Positions 28,234-38,518 of a stretch of 64,000 nucleotides of DNA are shown piece by piece. A model generated the notes under the pieces. The model was given only the letters and a program-made list of their open reading frames with translations, did not search any database and was not told where the DNA came from. The translations under genes were made by a program, and so were the position numbers. The DNA is from PFJX01 sp040751755. GTDB lineage: Bacteria > Pseudomonadota > Gammaproteobacteria > Burkholderiales > Thiobacillaceae. The stretch covers positions 124,001 through 188,000 of the forward strand of contig JBFMHC010000010.1 in NCBI GenBank assembly GCA_040751755.1, given 5' to 3'. Position 1 is the stretch's first letter. Every line of letters starts with the position of its first letter.

Positions 28234-28259
28234 ATTAGCCTCTCTAATTGAAATATAAT
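28230..28259 (+). promoter_or_regulatory. Probable promoter of the atp operon
   Basis: A perfect -10 TATAAT at 28254-28259 is preceded by a weak -35 (TTGCAT, 28230-28235) at 18 bp. Transcription would begin near 28265-28268, directly at the likely atpI start codon. The local sequence is much more AT-rich than its surroundings. Confidence 0.55.
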
Positions 28260-28268
28260 CATCCGCTA

Positions 28269-28631
28269 ATGTTTTATGCTTGGGCCGCCCAGGCCGCCGT
28301 GATCTCCCTGGCGACCGTGGTGGCGTGGTCCGGGTGGGGTGCCGCGCCGTGGCCTATGCTGTATGGCGGCCTGGTTTCCCTGGCGAATGCCGGTCTGCTG
28401 GTGTGGCGCTGGTCCAAGGGCGTCACGCAGTTCCACTCGGACGGCCAGCGGCATTTGCGGAGTTTTCACCGTTCCATGCTGGAGCGGTTTTTTGTTGTTG
28501 TGATGTTGTTGGCAGCGGGATTCGCGGTTGGCCTGTTCGATGCGGCCTTCCGGCCTCTGCCGATGTTGATCGGGTTTATCGTGGGGCAGCTGGCGTGGGT
28601 GATCGCGGCGGCTGCCCTGAGAACAAATTGA
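28269..28631 (+). CDS. atpI: ATP synthase accessory protein AtpI
   Basis: A roughly 120-residue, four-helix membrane protein (AAQAAVISLATVVAW, AAPWPMLYGGLVSLANAGLLVW, RFFVVVMLLAAGFAVGLF, LIGFIVGQLAWVIAAAAL). AtpI assists c-ring assembly in related operons. The ATG at 28269 is chosen because an upstream TTG (28248) would overlap the TATAAT promoter element. No ribosome site precedes the ATG, so the message may be leaderless or poorly translated. Confidence 0.82.
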   Translation: MFYAWAAQAAVISLATVVAWSGWGAAPWPMLYGGLVSLANAGLLVWRWSKGVTQFHSDGQRHLRSFHRSMLERFFVVVMLLAAGFAVGLFDAAFRPLPMLIGFIVGQLAWVIAAAALRTN

Positions 28632-28644
28632 CAGGTAACGAGCC

Positions 28645-29523
28645 ATGTCCGCAGAAGCGCACACCTCGACGGAATACATCAAGCACCACCTCCAGAACCT
28701 GACCTACGGTCAGCTGCCTTCCGGCTATCAGCGCGCCGACGGCGAAGTCCTCCAGCAAGATACCTGGACCCTGGCGCATAGCGCGCAAGAGGCCAAGGAC
28801 ATGGGCTTCATGGCGATCAACGTCGACACCATGGGCTTCTCCATCCTGCTTGGCGCCCTCTTCCTGTTCTTCTTCCGCATGGCCGCCAAGTCGGCGGCGG
28901 CCGGCGTGCCCAGCGGCCTGCAGAACTTCGTCGAGTGGGTGGTGGAGTTCGTCGACTCCAGCGTCAAGGGTTCCTTCACCGCGCGCAATCCCATGGTCGC
29001 GCCCCTGGCCCTGACCATCTTCATCTGGATCTTCCTGATGAACCTGATGGACCTGCTGCCCATCGACTGGCTGCCCATGGTGGCCGGCGCCTTGGGCCTA
29101 CCCTACATGAAGGTGGTGGCCTCCACCGACCCCAATGCCACCTTCGGCATGTCCCTCACCGTGTTCGCCCTGGTGCTGTACTACAGCGTCAAGATGAAGG
29201 GCGTCGGTGGCTTCGTGGGTGAGTTGACCCTGCAGCCCTTCGGCAAGTGGGGTATGCCCGCCAACCTGCTGCTCGAGGGCGTCAACCTGATCGCCAAGCC
29301 CGTTTCCCTGGCCCTGCGTCTCTTCGGCAACATGTACGCCGGCGAGATGATCTTCATCCTCATCGCCATCATGTTCTCCGGCGGTGCGGTGCTGGCGGTC
29401 ACGGGCGGCGTGCTGCAGTGGGCGTGGGCCGTGTTCCACATCCTGATCATCACCCTGCAGGCCTTCATCTTCATGACGCTGACCATCGTCTATCTGGACA
29501 TGGCGCATCAGGAACACCATTGA
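28645..29523 (+). CDS. atpB: ATP synthase F0 subunit a
   Basis: A 292-residue membrane subunit forming the proton half-channels. About five transmembrane helices are visible, and the essential Arg lies in PVSLALRLFGNMYAGE near residue 225, followed by the conserved last helix (LQAFIFMTLTIVYLDMAHQ). The N-terminal ~65 residues are hydrophilic. It is second in the operon, 13 bp after atpI. Confidence 0.96.
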   Translation: MSAEAHTSTEYIKHHLQNLTYGQLPSGYQRADGEVLQQDTWTLAHSAQEAKDMGFMAINVDTMGFSILLGALFLFFFRMAAKSAAAGVPSGLQNFVEWVVEFVDSSVKGSFTARNPMVAPLALTIFIWIFLMNLMDLLPIDWLPMVAGALGLPYMKVVASTDPNATFGMSLTVFALVLYYSVKMKGVGGFVGELTLQPFGKWGMPANLLLEGVNLIAKPVSLALRLFGNMYAGEMIFILIAIMFSGGAVLAVTGGVLQWAWAVFHILIITLQAFIFMTLTIVYLDMAHQEHH

Positions 29524-29557
29524 TTTTGCTTTCTTGAATCGACTCTAGGAGAAAACC

Positions 29558-29797
29558 ATGACTGAAGTCCAAGCTCTGTTGTTCATCGCCGGCGCCATCA
29601 TGATGGGTCTGGGTGCCCTGGGTGCCTCCGTCGGCATCGGTATCCTCGGTGGCCGCTTCCTGGAAGGCGCCGCCCGTCAACCCGAGCTGATCCCCATGCT
29701 GCGCACCCAGTTCTTCATCGTCATGGGTCTGGTCGACGCCGTGCCGATGATCGCCGTTGGTCTGGCCATGTACGTCCTCTTCGCCGTTGCCGCTTAA
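29558..29797 (+). CDS. atpE: ATP synthase F0 subunit c
   Basis: A 79-residue proteolipid hairpin. Helix 1 carries the glycine-rich GLGALGASVGIGILGGRFLEG, the polar loop is ARQPEL, and helix 2 has the proton-carrying Asp in FFIVMGLVDAVPMIAV (about residue 60). Without the Gln/Glu/Ser set of sodium-binding c-subunits, it should translocate protons. A strong AGGAG site precedes the ATG. Confidence 0.97.
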   Translation: MTEVQALLFIAGAIMMGLGALGASVGIGILGGRFLEGAARQPELIPMLRTQFFIVMGLVDAVPMIAVGLAMYVLFAVAA

Positions 29798-29835
29798 TTG
29801 CCGCGCAAACGTATTAATCTGCGAGAGGAGCGGTC

Positions 29836-30306
29836 ATGAACATCAATATGACCCTGATCGGGCAGTCGATCACGTTCGCGTTCTTCGTGTGGTTCTGCAT
29901 GAAGTTCGTCTGGCCGCCGATCGTCAACGCCCTGGAAGCGCGTAAGAAGCAGATCGCCGACGGCCTGGCCGCCGCCGATCGCGGCCGGCATGAGCTGGAG
30001 CTGGCCGCCAAGCGCGCCAGCGAGAGCCTGCACGAGGCCAAGCAGAAGTCCGCCGAGATCATCGCCCAGGCGGAGAAGCGCGCGGCCCAGCTGGTCGACG
30101 AGGCGAAGAACGCCGCCAAGGAGGAGGGCGACCGCATGATCGCCGCCGCCAAGGCCGAGATCGAGCAGGAGAGCCACCGTGCCCGCGAGGCCCTGCGTGG
30201 CGACGTCGCCGCCCTGGTGGTGGCCGGCGCCGGCAAGATCCTGCGCCGCGAGGTCGATGCGAAGGCCCACGCGGACCTGCTCGAAGCGATCAAGAACGAG
30301 CTGTAA
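29836..30306 (+). CDS. atpF: ATP synthase F0 subunit b
   Basis: A 156-residue peripheral-stalk subunit with one N-terminal membrane helix (IGQSITFAFFVWFCMKFVWPPI) and a long Ala/Glu/Lys-rich coiled coil (KRAAQLVDEAKNAAKEEGDRM). There is a single b gene and no b' copy, as expected for non-photosynthetic proteobacteria. It lies between atpE and atpH. Confidence 0.96.
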   Translation: MNINMTLIGQSITFAFFVWFCMKFVWPPIVNALEARKKQIADGLAAADRGRHELELAAKRASESLHEAKQKSAEIIAQAEKRAAQLVDEAKNAAKEEGDRMIAAAKAEIEQESHRAREALRGDVAALVVAGAGKILRREVDAKAHADLLEAIKNEL

Positions 30307-30321
30307 ACGGACGGATCGGAA

Positions 30322-30855
30322 ATGGAAAGAGCGACCCTAGCCCGCCCCTACGCCGAGGCGATCGCCAAGCTCGCCGCCGCAGGCAATGCCTGGGCGGCCT
30401 GGTCCGAGCGGCTTGCCCTGCTCGCGGCGGTGGCCGCGGATGAGCAGGTCCAGGCCCTGGCCGGCAACCCCGCGGTCGAGAGCGGCCGGCTCGCCGAGCT
30501 CGTGCTCGCCGTGTGTGGCGACAAGATGGGCGTGGACGGCGGCAACTTGGTGAAACTGCTGGCCGAGAACAAGCGTCTGGTCCTCGCGGGCGAGATCGCC
30601 ACGCAGTTCGAGGTCCTCAAGGCCGCGCAGGAGGGCGAGTTGACCGCCCATGTCACCAGCGCCTACGCGCTGAGCGCCGAGCAGATGGCCGGCCTGGTCG
30701 CGAAACTGGAAACCAAATTTGGACGCAAGGTCAACGCCACCCAGTCCACGGACCCCGAGCTGATCGGCGGCGTGGTCATCCAGGTTGGCGACGAAGTGAT
30801 GGATGCGTCGGTGCGCGGCGGCTTGCAAGCCCTGGGCGTCACCCTACAAGCTTGA
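30322..30855 (+). CDS. atpH: ATP synthase F1 subunit delta
   Basis: A 177-residue subunit joining the peripheral stalk to the F1 head. The N-terminal six-helix bundle begins ATLARPYAEAIAKLA, and the C-terminal part carries ELIGGVVIQVGDEVMDASVRGGL, the delta signature. It lies 15 bp after atpF and 19 bp before atpA. Confidence 0.95.
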   Translation: MERATLARPYAEAIAKLAAAGNAWAAWSERLALLAAVAADEQVQALAGNPAVESGRLAELVLAVCGDKMGVDGGNLVKLLAENKRLVLAGEIATQFEVLKAAQEGELTAHVTSAYALSAEQMAGLVAKLETKFGRKVNATQSTDPELIGGVVIQVGDEVMDASVRGGLQALGVTLQA

Positions 30856-30874
30856 TTAGAGAATCGGAGCAGCT

Positions 30875-32416
<1,542 letters not shown>

Positions 32417-32432
32417 TCGGAGCGCATAGAGC

Positions 32433-33299
32433 ATGGCTGCCGGAAAAGAGATCCGCACCAAGATCAAGAGCGTGGAGAACACGCGCAAGATCACGCGTGC
32501 CATGGAGATGGTCGCCGCGGCGAAGATGCGCAAGGCGCAGGAACGCATGCGCCATGCGCGTCCCTACGCGGAGAAGATCGCCCGCATGGCCGCCCACTTC
32601 AGCCAGGCGCATCCCGAGTACCGCCACCCCTTCGTGGTGGCGCGCGAGAACGTCAAGCGCGTCGGCCTCATCCTGGTGACCACCGACAAGGGTCTGTGCG
32701 GCGGCCTCAACACCAACGCCCTGCGCCTGGCCCTCAACAAGCTGAAGGGCTGGGACGAGGAGAAGGTCGAGGCGGATGTCTGCGTGATCGGCAGCAAGGG
32801 CCTGGGCTTCGTGCAGCGCCTCGGCGCCAACATCGCCTCCCAGGTCACCGGCCTGGGCGACACCCCGCACATGGAGAAGCTGATCGGCCCCGTGCAGGTG
32901 ATGCTGGACGCCTACAAGGAAGGCCGCATCGACGCCCTGTACCTGATCTACAGCCGCTTCATCTCGACCATGAAGCAGGAGCCGGCGATCAAGCAGCTGG
33001 TGCCGCTGTCCAGCGAGGAGGCGGTGGAACATGCCGAGTACCACTGGGACTACATCTACGAGCCGGACGCCAAGGGCGTGGTCGACAGCCTGATGGTGCG
33101 CTACATCGAGGCGCTGATCTACCAGGCGGTGGCCGAGAACATGGCCTGCGAGCAGTCCGCGCGGATGGTGGCGATGAAGGCCGCTTCCGACAACGCGAAG
33201 AACGTGATCGGCGAGTTGAAACTGGTCTACAACAAGACCCGCCAGGCCGCCATCACCCAGGAAATCAGCGAGATCGTCGCCGGCGCCGCCGCCGTCTGA
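32433..33299 (+). CDS. atpG: ATP synthase F1 subunit gamma
   Basis: The 288-residue central rotor shaft. The N-terminal helix IKSVENTRKITRAMEMVAAAKMRKAQERM and the C-terminal helix (MKAASDNAKNVIGELKLVYNKTRQAAITQEISEIVAGAAA) form the coiled coil that turns inside the alpha3beta3 head. LVTTDKGLCGGLN is the conserved internal block. Confidence 0.97.
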   Translation: MAAGKEIRTKIKSVENTRKITRAMEMVAAAKMRKAQERMRHARPYAEKIARMAAHFSQAHPEYRHPFVVARENVKRVGLILVTTDKGLCGGLNTNALRLALNKLKGWDEEKVEADVCVIGSKGLGFVQRLGANIASQVTGLGDTPHMEKLIGPVQVMLDAYKEGRIDALYLIYSRFISTMKQEPAIKQLVPLSSEEAVEHAEYHWDYIYEPDAKGVVDSLMVRYIEALIYQAVAENMACEQSARMVAMKAASDNAKNVIGELKLVYNKTRQAAITQEISEIVAGAAAV

Positions 33300-33343
33300 C
33301 GGTCACATGTAACGAATTCGATATCAGAGACTAGGAAACAACC

Positions 33344-34723
33344 ATGACCGAAGGAAAAATCGTTCAGATCATCGGCGCGGTGGTGGACATGGAGTTCCCC
33401 CGCGGGGCCATGCCCAAGGTCTACGACGCCATCACCATGGATGAGCCGAAGCTGACCTTCGAGGTGCAGCAGCAGCTGGGTGACGGCGTGGTGCGCACCA
33501 TCGCCATGGGCACCACCGACGGCCTGCGTCGCGGCGCCATCGTCAAGGACACCGGTGCCCCCATCTCCGTGCCCGTCGGCCAGGCGACCCTGGGCCGCAT
33601 CATGGACGTGCTGGGCGACCCCGTGGACGAGGCCGGCCCCGTCGAGGCGGAAGTGAAGTGGCCGATCCACCGCAAGGCCCCCGCCTACGCGGACCAGGCG
33701 GCGAGCGTGGAGATCCTCGAGACCGGCATCAAGGTGATCGACCTCGTCATGCCGATCGCCAAGGGCGGCAAGGTCGGCCTGTTCGGCGGCGCCGGCGTGG
33801 GCAAGACCGTGACCCTGATGGAGCTGATCCGCAACATCGCCGTCGAGCACAGCGGCTTCTCCGTGTTCGCCGGCGTGGGCGAGCGTACCCGCGAGGGCAA
33901 CGACTTCTACCACGAGATGAAGGAAGGCGGCGTTCTCGACAAGGTGTCCCTGGTCTACGGCCAGATGAACGAGCCGCCGGGCAACCGTCTGCGCGTCGCC
34001 CTGACCGGCCTGACCATGGCCGAGTACTTCCGCGACGAAGGCCGCGACGTGCTGTTCTTCGTCGACAACATCTACCGCTACACCCTGGCCGGTACCGAGG
34101 TGTCCGCGCTGTTGGGCCGCATGCCCTCCGCCGTGGGTTACCAGCCCACCCTGGCCTCCGAGATGGGCGCCCTGCAGGAGCGCATCACCTCCACCCGCAC
34201 CGGCTCCATCACCTCCTTCCAGGCCGTGTACGTGCCCGCCGACGACCTGACCGACCCGTCCCCGGCGACCACCTTCGCCCACCTGGACGCCACCCTGGTG
34301 CTGTCCCGCCAGGTCGCCGAGCTGGGCATCTACCCCGCCGTGGACCCGCTCGACTCCACCTCCCGGATCCTGGATCCCCTGGTGGTCGGCGAGGAGCACT
34401 ACAACGTCGCCCGCGCCGTGCAGGGCACGCTGCAGAAGTACAAGGAACTGCGCGACATCATCGCCATTCTCGGCATGGACGAACTGTCCCCCGAGGACAA
34501 GCTGACCGTGTCCCGCGCGCGCAAGATCCAGCGCTACCTGTCGCAGCCCTTCTTCGTGGCCGAGGCCTTCACCGGCGCCGCCGGCAAGTACGTGTCCCTC
34601 AAGGACACCATCGCCGCGTTCAAGGCGATCGTCGCCGGCGAGTACGACCACCTGCCGGAGCAGGCCTTCTACATGGTCGGCACCATCGACGAGGCCGTGG
34701 AAAAGGCCAAGACCCTGCACTAA
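33344..34723 (+). CDS. atpD: ATP synthase F1 subunit beta
   Basis: The 459-residue catalytic subunit. P-loop GGAGVGKTV is near residue 149, the catalytic Glu lies in GVGERTREGNDFY, DELSEED-type DELSPEDK is near 385, and the signature PAVDPLDSTSR is near 335. It starts 44 bp after atpG with its own Shine-Dalgarno (AGGAAA). Confidence 0.98.
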   Translation: MTEGKIVQIIGAVVDMEFPRGAMPKVYDAITMDEPKLTFEVQQQLGDGVVRTIAMGTTDGLRRGAIVKDTGAPISVPVGQATLGRIMDVLGDPVDEAGPVEAEVKWPIHRKAPAYADQAASVEILETGIKVIDLVMPIAKGGKVGLFGGAGVGKTVTLMELIRNIAVEHSGFSVFAGVGERTREGNDFYHEMKEGGVLDKVSLVYGQMNEPPGNRLRVALTGLTMAEYFRDEGRDVLFFVDNIYRYTLAGTEVSALLGRMPSAVGYQPTLASEMGALQERITSTRTGSITSFQAVYVPADDLTDPSPATTFAHLDATLVLSRQVAELGIYPAVDPLDSTSRILDPLVVGEEHYNVARAVQGTLQKYKELRDIIAILGMDELSPEDKLTVSRARKIQRYLSQPFFVAEAFTGAAGKYVSLKDTIAAFKAIVAGEYDHLPEQAFYMVGTIDEAVEKAKTLH

Positions 34724-34747
34724 GCAGGTCTAACGAGGACAGCCATC

Positions 34748-35173
34748 ATGGCCATGACCATTCATGTCGACATCGTCAGCGCGGAAGCGTCGATCTATTC
34801 CGGCCTCGCCGAGTTCGTGATCGTCCCCGCCGAGATGGGCGAGGTGGGCATCTACCCCCGCCACACCCCGCTGCTGACGCGCCTCAAGCCCGGCACCGTG
34901 CGCATCAAGTCGCCGGACAAGACGGAAGAGGACCTGATCTACGTCTCCAGCGGCATGCTGGAGGTGCAGCCGGGCATCATCACCATCCTGTCCGACACCG
35001 CGATCCGTGGCGCCGACCTGGACGAGACCCGCGCCATGGAGGCGAAGCGCCAGGCCGAGGAGGCCATGAAGGACCGCAGCGCCGCCATGGACTACGCACG
35101 TGCCCAGGCCGAGCTGGCCGAGGCGGTGGCGCAGCTCGCGGCGATCGAGAAGCTGCGCAAGATGAAGCACTGA
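34748..35173 (+). CDS. atpC: ATP synthase F1 subunit epsilon
   Basis: A 141-residue subunit with the N-terminal beta sandwich (VDIVSAEASIYSGLAEFVIVPAEMGEVGIYPRHTPLLTRLKPG) and the C-terminal two-helix regulatory arm that can inhibit ATP hydrolysis. It is the last gene of the operon and is followed by a strong terminator. Confidence 0.96.
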   Translation: MAMTIHVDIVSAEASIYSGLAEFVIVPAEMGEVGIYPRHTPLLTRLKPGTVRIKSPDKTEEDLIYVSSGMLEVQPGIITILSDTAIRGADLDETRAMEAKRQAEEAMKDRSAAMDYARAQAELAEAVAQLAAIEKLRKMKH

Positions 35174-35193
35174 GCGGCCTCCGCGCGTAAGGG

Positions 35194-35224
35194 AACGGCA
35201 GCCCCAGGGCTGCCGTTTTTGTTT
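35194..35224 (+). terminator. Rho-independent terminator of the atp operon
   Basis: The stem AACGGCAGCC/GGCTGCCGTT has a 4-nt loop and is followed by TTTTTGTTT. It begins 21 bp after the atpC stop and separates the atp operon from glmU. Confidence 0.9.
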
Positions 35225-35293
35225 ATGGCGCTGCCGATTTGCGATAGAAGCCTCTTATACTTACGCGGCCTTGAACGCACCCCTCGCGCAGCC

Positions 35294-36664
35294 ATGACCC
35301 CGCCCCTGAACGTGATCATCCTCGCCGCCGGCAAGGGCACGCGGATGAAGTCCGACCTGCCCAAGGTCCTGCATCCACTGGCCGGCCGTCCGCTCCTGGG
35401 CCACGTGCTCGCCGCCGCCGACAGCCTGGCGCCGGAAAGGATCTGCGTCGTCTACGGCCATGGCGGCGAGGCCCTGCCGCAGGCCATCGCCCGCCCTGAA
35501 CTGGCGTGGGCGAAGCAGGAACCACAGCTCGGCACCGGCCACGCCGTGCAGCAGGCCCTGCCGTACCTGAACCCCGATGCCGTCTGCCTGATCCTCTACG
35601 GCGACGTGCCCCTGACCCGCGCCGAGACCCTGCAGGAGCTGGTCATGATCGCGCGCGGCGGCGCCGTCGCCCTGCTCACCGTGCGGCTGCCCAACCCGGC
35701 TGGCTACGGCCGTATCGTCCGCGACGCCGCGGGGCAGGTGCGGCGCATCGTCGAGCACAAGGACGCGAGCGCCGAGGAGTTGGCGATCGACGAGGTGAAC
35801 ACCGGCATCCTCTGCCTCCCCGCGGGCAAGCTGGCAGGCTGGCTGGCGCGCCTCACCAACGACAACGCCCAGGGCGAGTATTACCTGACCGATGTGATCG
35901 GCATGGCCACCGCCGAGGGCGAAAAGGTCATGCCCTGCCACCCCGCCGCGGCGTGGGAGGTGCTGGGCATCAACAGCCGGCAGCAGCTCGCGGAGCTGGA
36001 GCGCACGCACCAGCGCAACGTCGCGGAGACCCTGATGACGCAGGGCGTCACGCTCATCGACCCCGCGCGCCTGGACGTGCGCGGCAGCCTGGAATGCGGC
36101 CGCGACGTCCTGATCGACGTCAACTGCGTGTTCGAGGGTGCCGTCACACTGGGCGATGGCGCGAAAGTGGGCGCCAACTGCGTGCTCAAGGACGTCAGCG
36201 TGGCGGCGGGCGTGGAGATCAAGCCCTTCTGCCATATCGAGTCCGCGCGCATCGGCGCGCGCGCCCTCGTCGGCCCCTACGCGCGCATCCGTCCCGGCAC
36301 CGAGCTGGCGGAGGAGGTGCACATCGGCAACTTCGTGGAACTGAAGAACGCCCAGGTCGGCTTCAACAGCAAGATCAACCACCTGTCCTACGTCGGCGAC
36401 GCCACCGTCGGGCGCAAGGTCAACATCGGCGCCGGCACCATCACCTGCAACTACGACGGCGCCAACAAGCACCGCACCGTGATCGAGGACGAGGCCTTCA
36501 TCGGCTCCGACACGCAGCTGGTCGCCCCCGTCACCGTCGGCCGTGGCGCCACCCTGGGCGCTGGCACCACCCTCACCAAGGATGCCCCCGAGGGCCAGCT
36601 CACCCTGGGGCGCGCCAAGCAGGTCACCATCCCCGGCTGGCAGCGGCCGGTGAAGAAGAAATAA
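35294..36664 (+). CDS. glmU: Bifunctional UDP-GlcNAc pyrophosphorylase / GlcN-1-P acetyltransferase
   Basis: A 456-residue enzyme making UDP-N-acetylglucosamine for peptidoglycan and LPS. The N-terminal uridyltransferase carries LAAGKGTRMKSDLPKVLHPLAG, and the C-terminal left-handed beta helix carries the acetyltransferase (NFVELKNAQVG, INIGAGTITCNYDGANKHRTVI). The ATG at 35294 is used because an earlier in-frame ATG lies in the atp terminator tail. glmS follows 15 bp downstream. Confidence 0.97.
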   Translation: MTPPLNVIILAAGKGTRMKSDLPKVLHPLAGRPLLGHVLAAADSLAPERICVVYGHGGEALPQAIARPELAWAKQEPQLGTGHAVQQALPYLNPDAVCLILYGDVPLTRAETLQELVMIARGGAVALLTVRLPNPAGYGRIVRDAAGQVRRIVEHKDASAEELAIDEVNTGILCLPAGKLAGWLARLTNDNAQGEYYLTDVIGMATAEGEKVMPCHPAAAWEVLGINSRQQLAELERTHQRNVAETLMTQGVTLIDPARLDVRGSLECGRDVLIDVNCVFEGAVTLGDGAKVGANCVLKDVSVAAGVEIKPFCHIESARIGARALVGPYARIRPGTELAEEVHIGNFVELKNAQVGFNSKINHLSYVGDATVGRKVNIGAGTITCNYDGANKHRTVIEDEAFIGSDTQLVAPVTVGRGATLGAGTTLTKDAPEGQLTLGRAKQVTIPGWQRPVKKK

Positions 36665-36679
36665 CGGAGGAATTCACCC

Positions 36680-38506
36680 ATGTGCGGCATCGTCGGCGCC
36701 ATCGCCCAACGCAACGTCGTCCCCATCCTGCTGGAGGGGCTGCAGAGACTGGAGTACCGCGGCTACGACTCCGCCGGCCTGGCGGTGCGCGGCGAGGACG
36801 GGGCGATACGGCGCATCCGCTCGGTGGGCAAGGTGGCGCGCCTGAAGGAGATGGCGGACGTGAGCCCCGTGCCCGGCCACCTGGGCATCGCCCACACCCG
36901 CTGGGCCACCCACGGCATGCCGGCGGAACGCAATGCCCACCCGCACATGAGCGGCGAGAAGGTGGCGGTGGTGCACAACGGCATCATCGAGAACCACGCC
37001 GAGCTGCGCGCGGAACTCTCCGCCCAGGGCTACCGCTTCACCTCAGAGACGGATACCGAGGTGATCGCCCACCTGCTCGCGCACATCCTGGAGGGCACGC
37101 CCGACCTGCTGCTCGCCGTGCAAAAGGCGGTGAAGCGGCTGGTGGGCGCCTACGGCCTCGCCGTGGTGACGCCGGACGAACCCGACCGCCTGATCGTGGC
37201 GCGCGCCGGCAGCCCGCTGGTGGTGGGCCTGGGCGTGGGCGAGAACTTCATCGCCTCGGACGTGTTCGCCCTCCTGCCGGTGACGCAGCGCTTCATGTTC
37301 CTGGAAGAGGGCGACATCGCCGAGATCCGCCGCGAGGCCGTGCGCGTGTTCGACGTCGCCGGCAATCCGGCGGAACGGCCCGAGCGCATCTCGCAGCTGT
37401 CCGCCTCCACCACCGACAAGGGACCCTACGCGCACTACATGTTGAAGGAGATCTTCGAGCAGCCGTCGGTGATCGCCGAGACCCTGGAGGGCCGCATCCA
37501 CAAGGGGCGGCTCCTGGAGGAGAGCTTCGGCCACAAGGCGCAGGAGCTGTTCGACGCCACCCAGGGCGTGCACATCATCGCCTGCGGCACCAGCTACCAC
37601 GCCGGCATGGTGGCCAAGTACTGGCTGGAGGAGGCGGGCGTGCCCTGCCACGTCGAGGTGGCGAGCGAATACCGCTACCGCAAGGTGGTGGTGCCGCCGG
37701 GCACCCTCTTCCTCTCCATCTCGCAGTCCGGCGAGACGGCGGACACCCTCGCCGCGTTGCGCGGCGCCAAGCAGGCGGGCTACGTCGGTTCCATGACCAT
37801 CTGCAACGTGCCCGAGTCGTCGCTCACGCGCGAGTCCGACGTGGCCCTGATGACGCGCGCCGGTCCCGAGATCGGCGTCGCCTCCACCAAGGCCTTCACC
37901 ACCCAGCTCACCGCCCTGCGCCTGCTCGTCCTCGCCCTGGCGCGCCGCCGCGGCATGACGCCGGAACGCGAGGCGGAACTGGTCGACGAACTGCACGCCC
38001 TGCCGCGTCAGGTCGAGGTGGTCCTGGAACTGTCGGATGCCATCAAGGGCATGGCCGAGGCCTTCGCCGACAAGGTGCACGCCCTGTTCCTGGGGCGCGG
38101 CCCCTTCTACCCCATCGCCCTGGAAGGCGCGCTGAAGCTGAAGGAGATCTCCTACATCCACGCCGAGGCCTATCCCGCAGGCGAGCTGAAGCACGGCCCG
38201 CTGGCCCTGGTGGATGCCTCCATGCCGGTGGTGTGCGCCCTGCCCGACGACCCCCTGCTCGACAAGGTCCTCTCCAACCTGCAGGAGGTGCGGGCGCGCG
38301 GCGGCGAGCTGTTCCTGTTCAGCGACCACACGGTCAAGATCGAGCTGGACCGTTTCCAGAACCTGACCCTGGCGGACATCCGCCCCAGCACCGCGCCGAT
38401 CGTCTACAGTGTGCCGCTGCAGCTCCTCGCCTATCATGCCGCCGTGCTCCGGGGCACCGACGTGGACCAACCCCGCAACCTCGCGAAATCCGTCACCGTG
38501 GAATAG
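36680..38506 (+). CDS. glmS: Glutamine-fructose-6-phosphate aminotransferase
   Basis: A 608-residue enzyme producing glucosamine-6-phosphate, the first hexosamine step that feeds GlmU. It begins MCGIVGA with the nucleophilic Cys2 of the glutaminase domain, and two SIS isomerase domains follow (IIACGTSYHAGMVAKYWLE; FLGRGPFYPIALEGALKLKEISYIHAEAY). It ends DQPRNLAKSVTVE. No glmS ribozyme signature was seen in the short spacer. Confidence 0.97.
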   Translation: MCGIVGAIAQRNVVPILLEGLQRLEYRGYDSAGLAVRGEDGAIRRIRSVGKVARLKEMADVSPVPGHLGIAHTRWATHGMPAERNAHPHMSGEKVAVVHNGIIENHAELRAELSAQGYRFTSETDTEVIAHLLAHILEGTPDLLLAVQKAVKRLVGAYGLAVVTPDEPDRLIVARAGSPLVVGLGVGENFIASDVFALLPVTQRFMFLEEGDIAEIRREAVRVFDVAGNPAERPERISQLSASTTDKGPYAHYMLKEIFEQPSVIAETLEGRIHKGRLLEESFGHKAQELFDATQGVHIIACGTSYHAGMVAKYWLEEAGVPCHVEVASEYRYRKVVVPPGTLFLSISQSGETADTLAALRGAKQAGYVGSMTICNVPESSLTRESDVALMTRAGPEIGVASTKAFTTQLTALRLLVLALARRRGMTPEREAELVDELHALPRQVEVVLELSDAIKGMAEAFADKVHALFLGRGPFYPIALEGALKLKEISYIHAEAYPAGELKHGPLALVDASMPVVCALPDDPLLDKVLSNLQEVRARGGELFLFSDHTVKIELDRFQNLTLADIRPSTAPIVYSVPLQLLAYHAAVLRGTDVDQPRNLAKSVTVE

Positions 38507-38518
38507 AAAGGCGTCTAG

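Noticed and set aside
36661..36680. glmS ribozyme upstream of glmS
   Set aside because: The glmU-glmS spacer is only 15 bp, far too short for the ribozyme.
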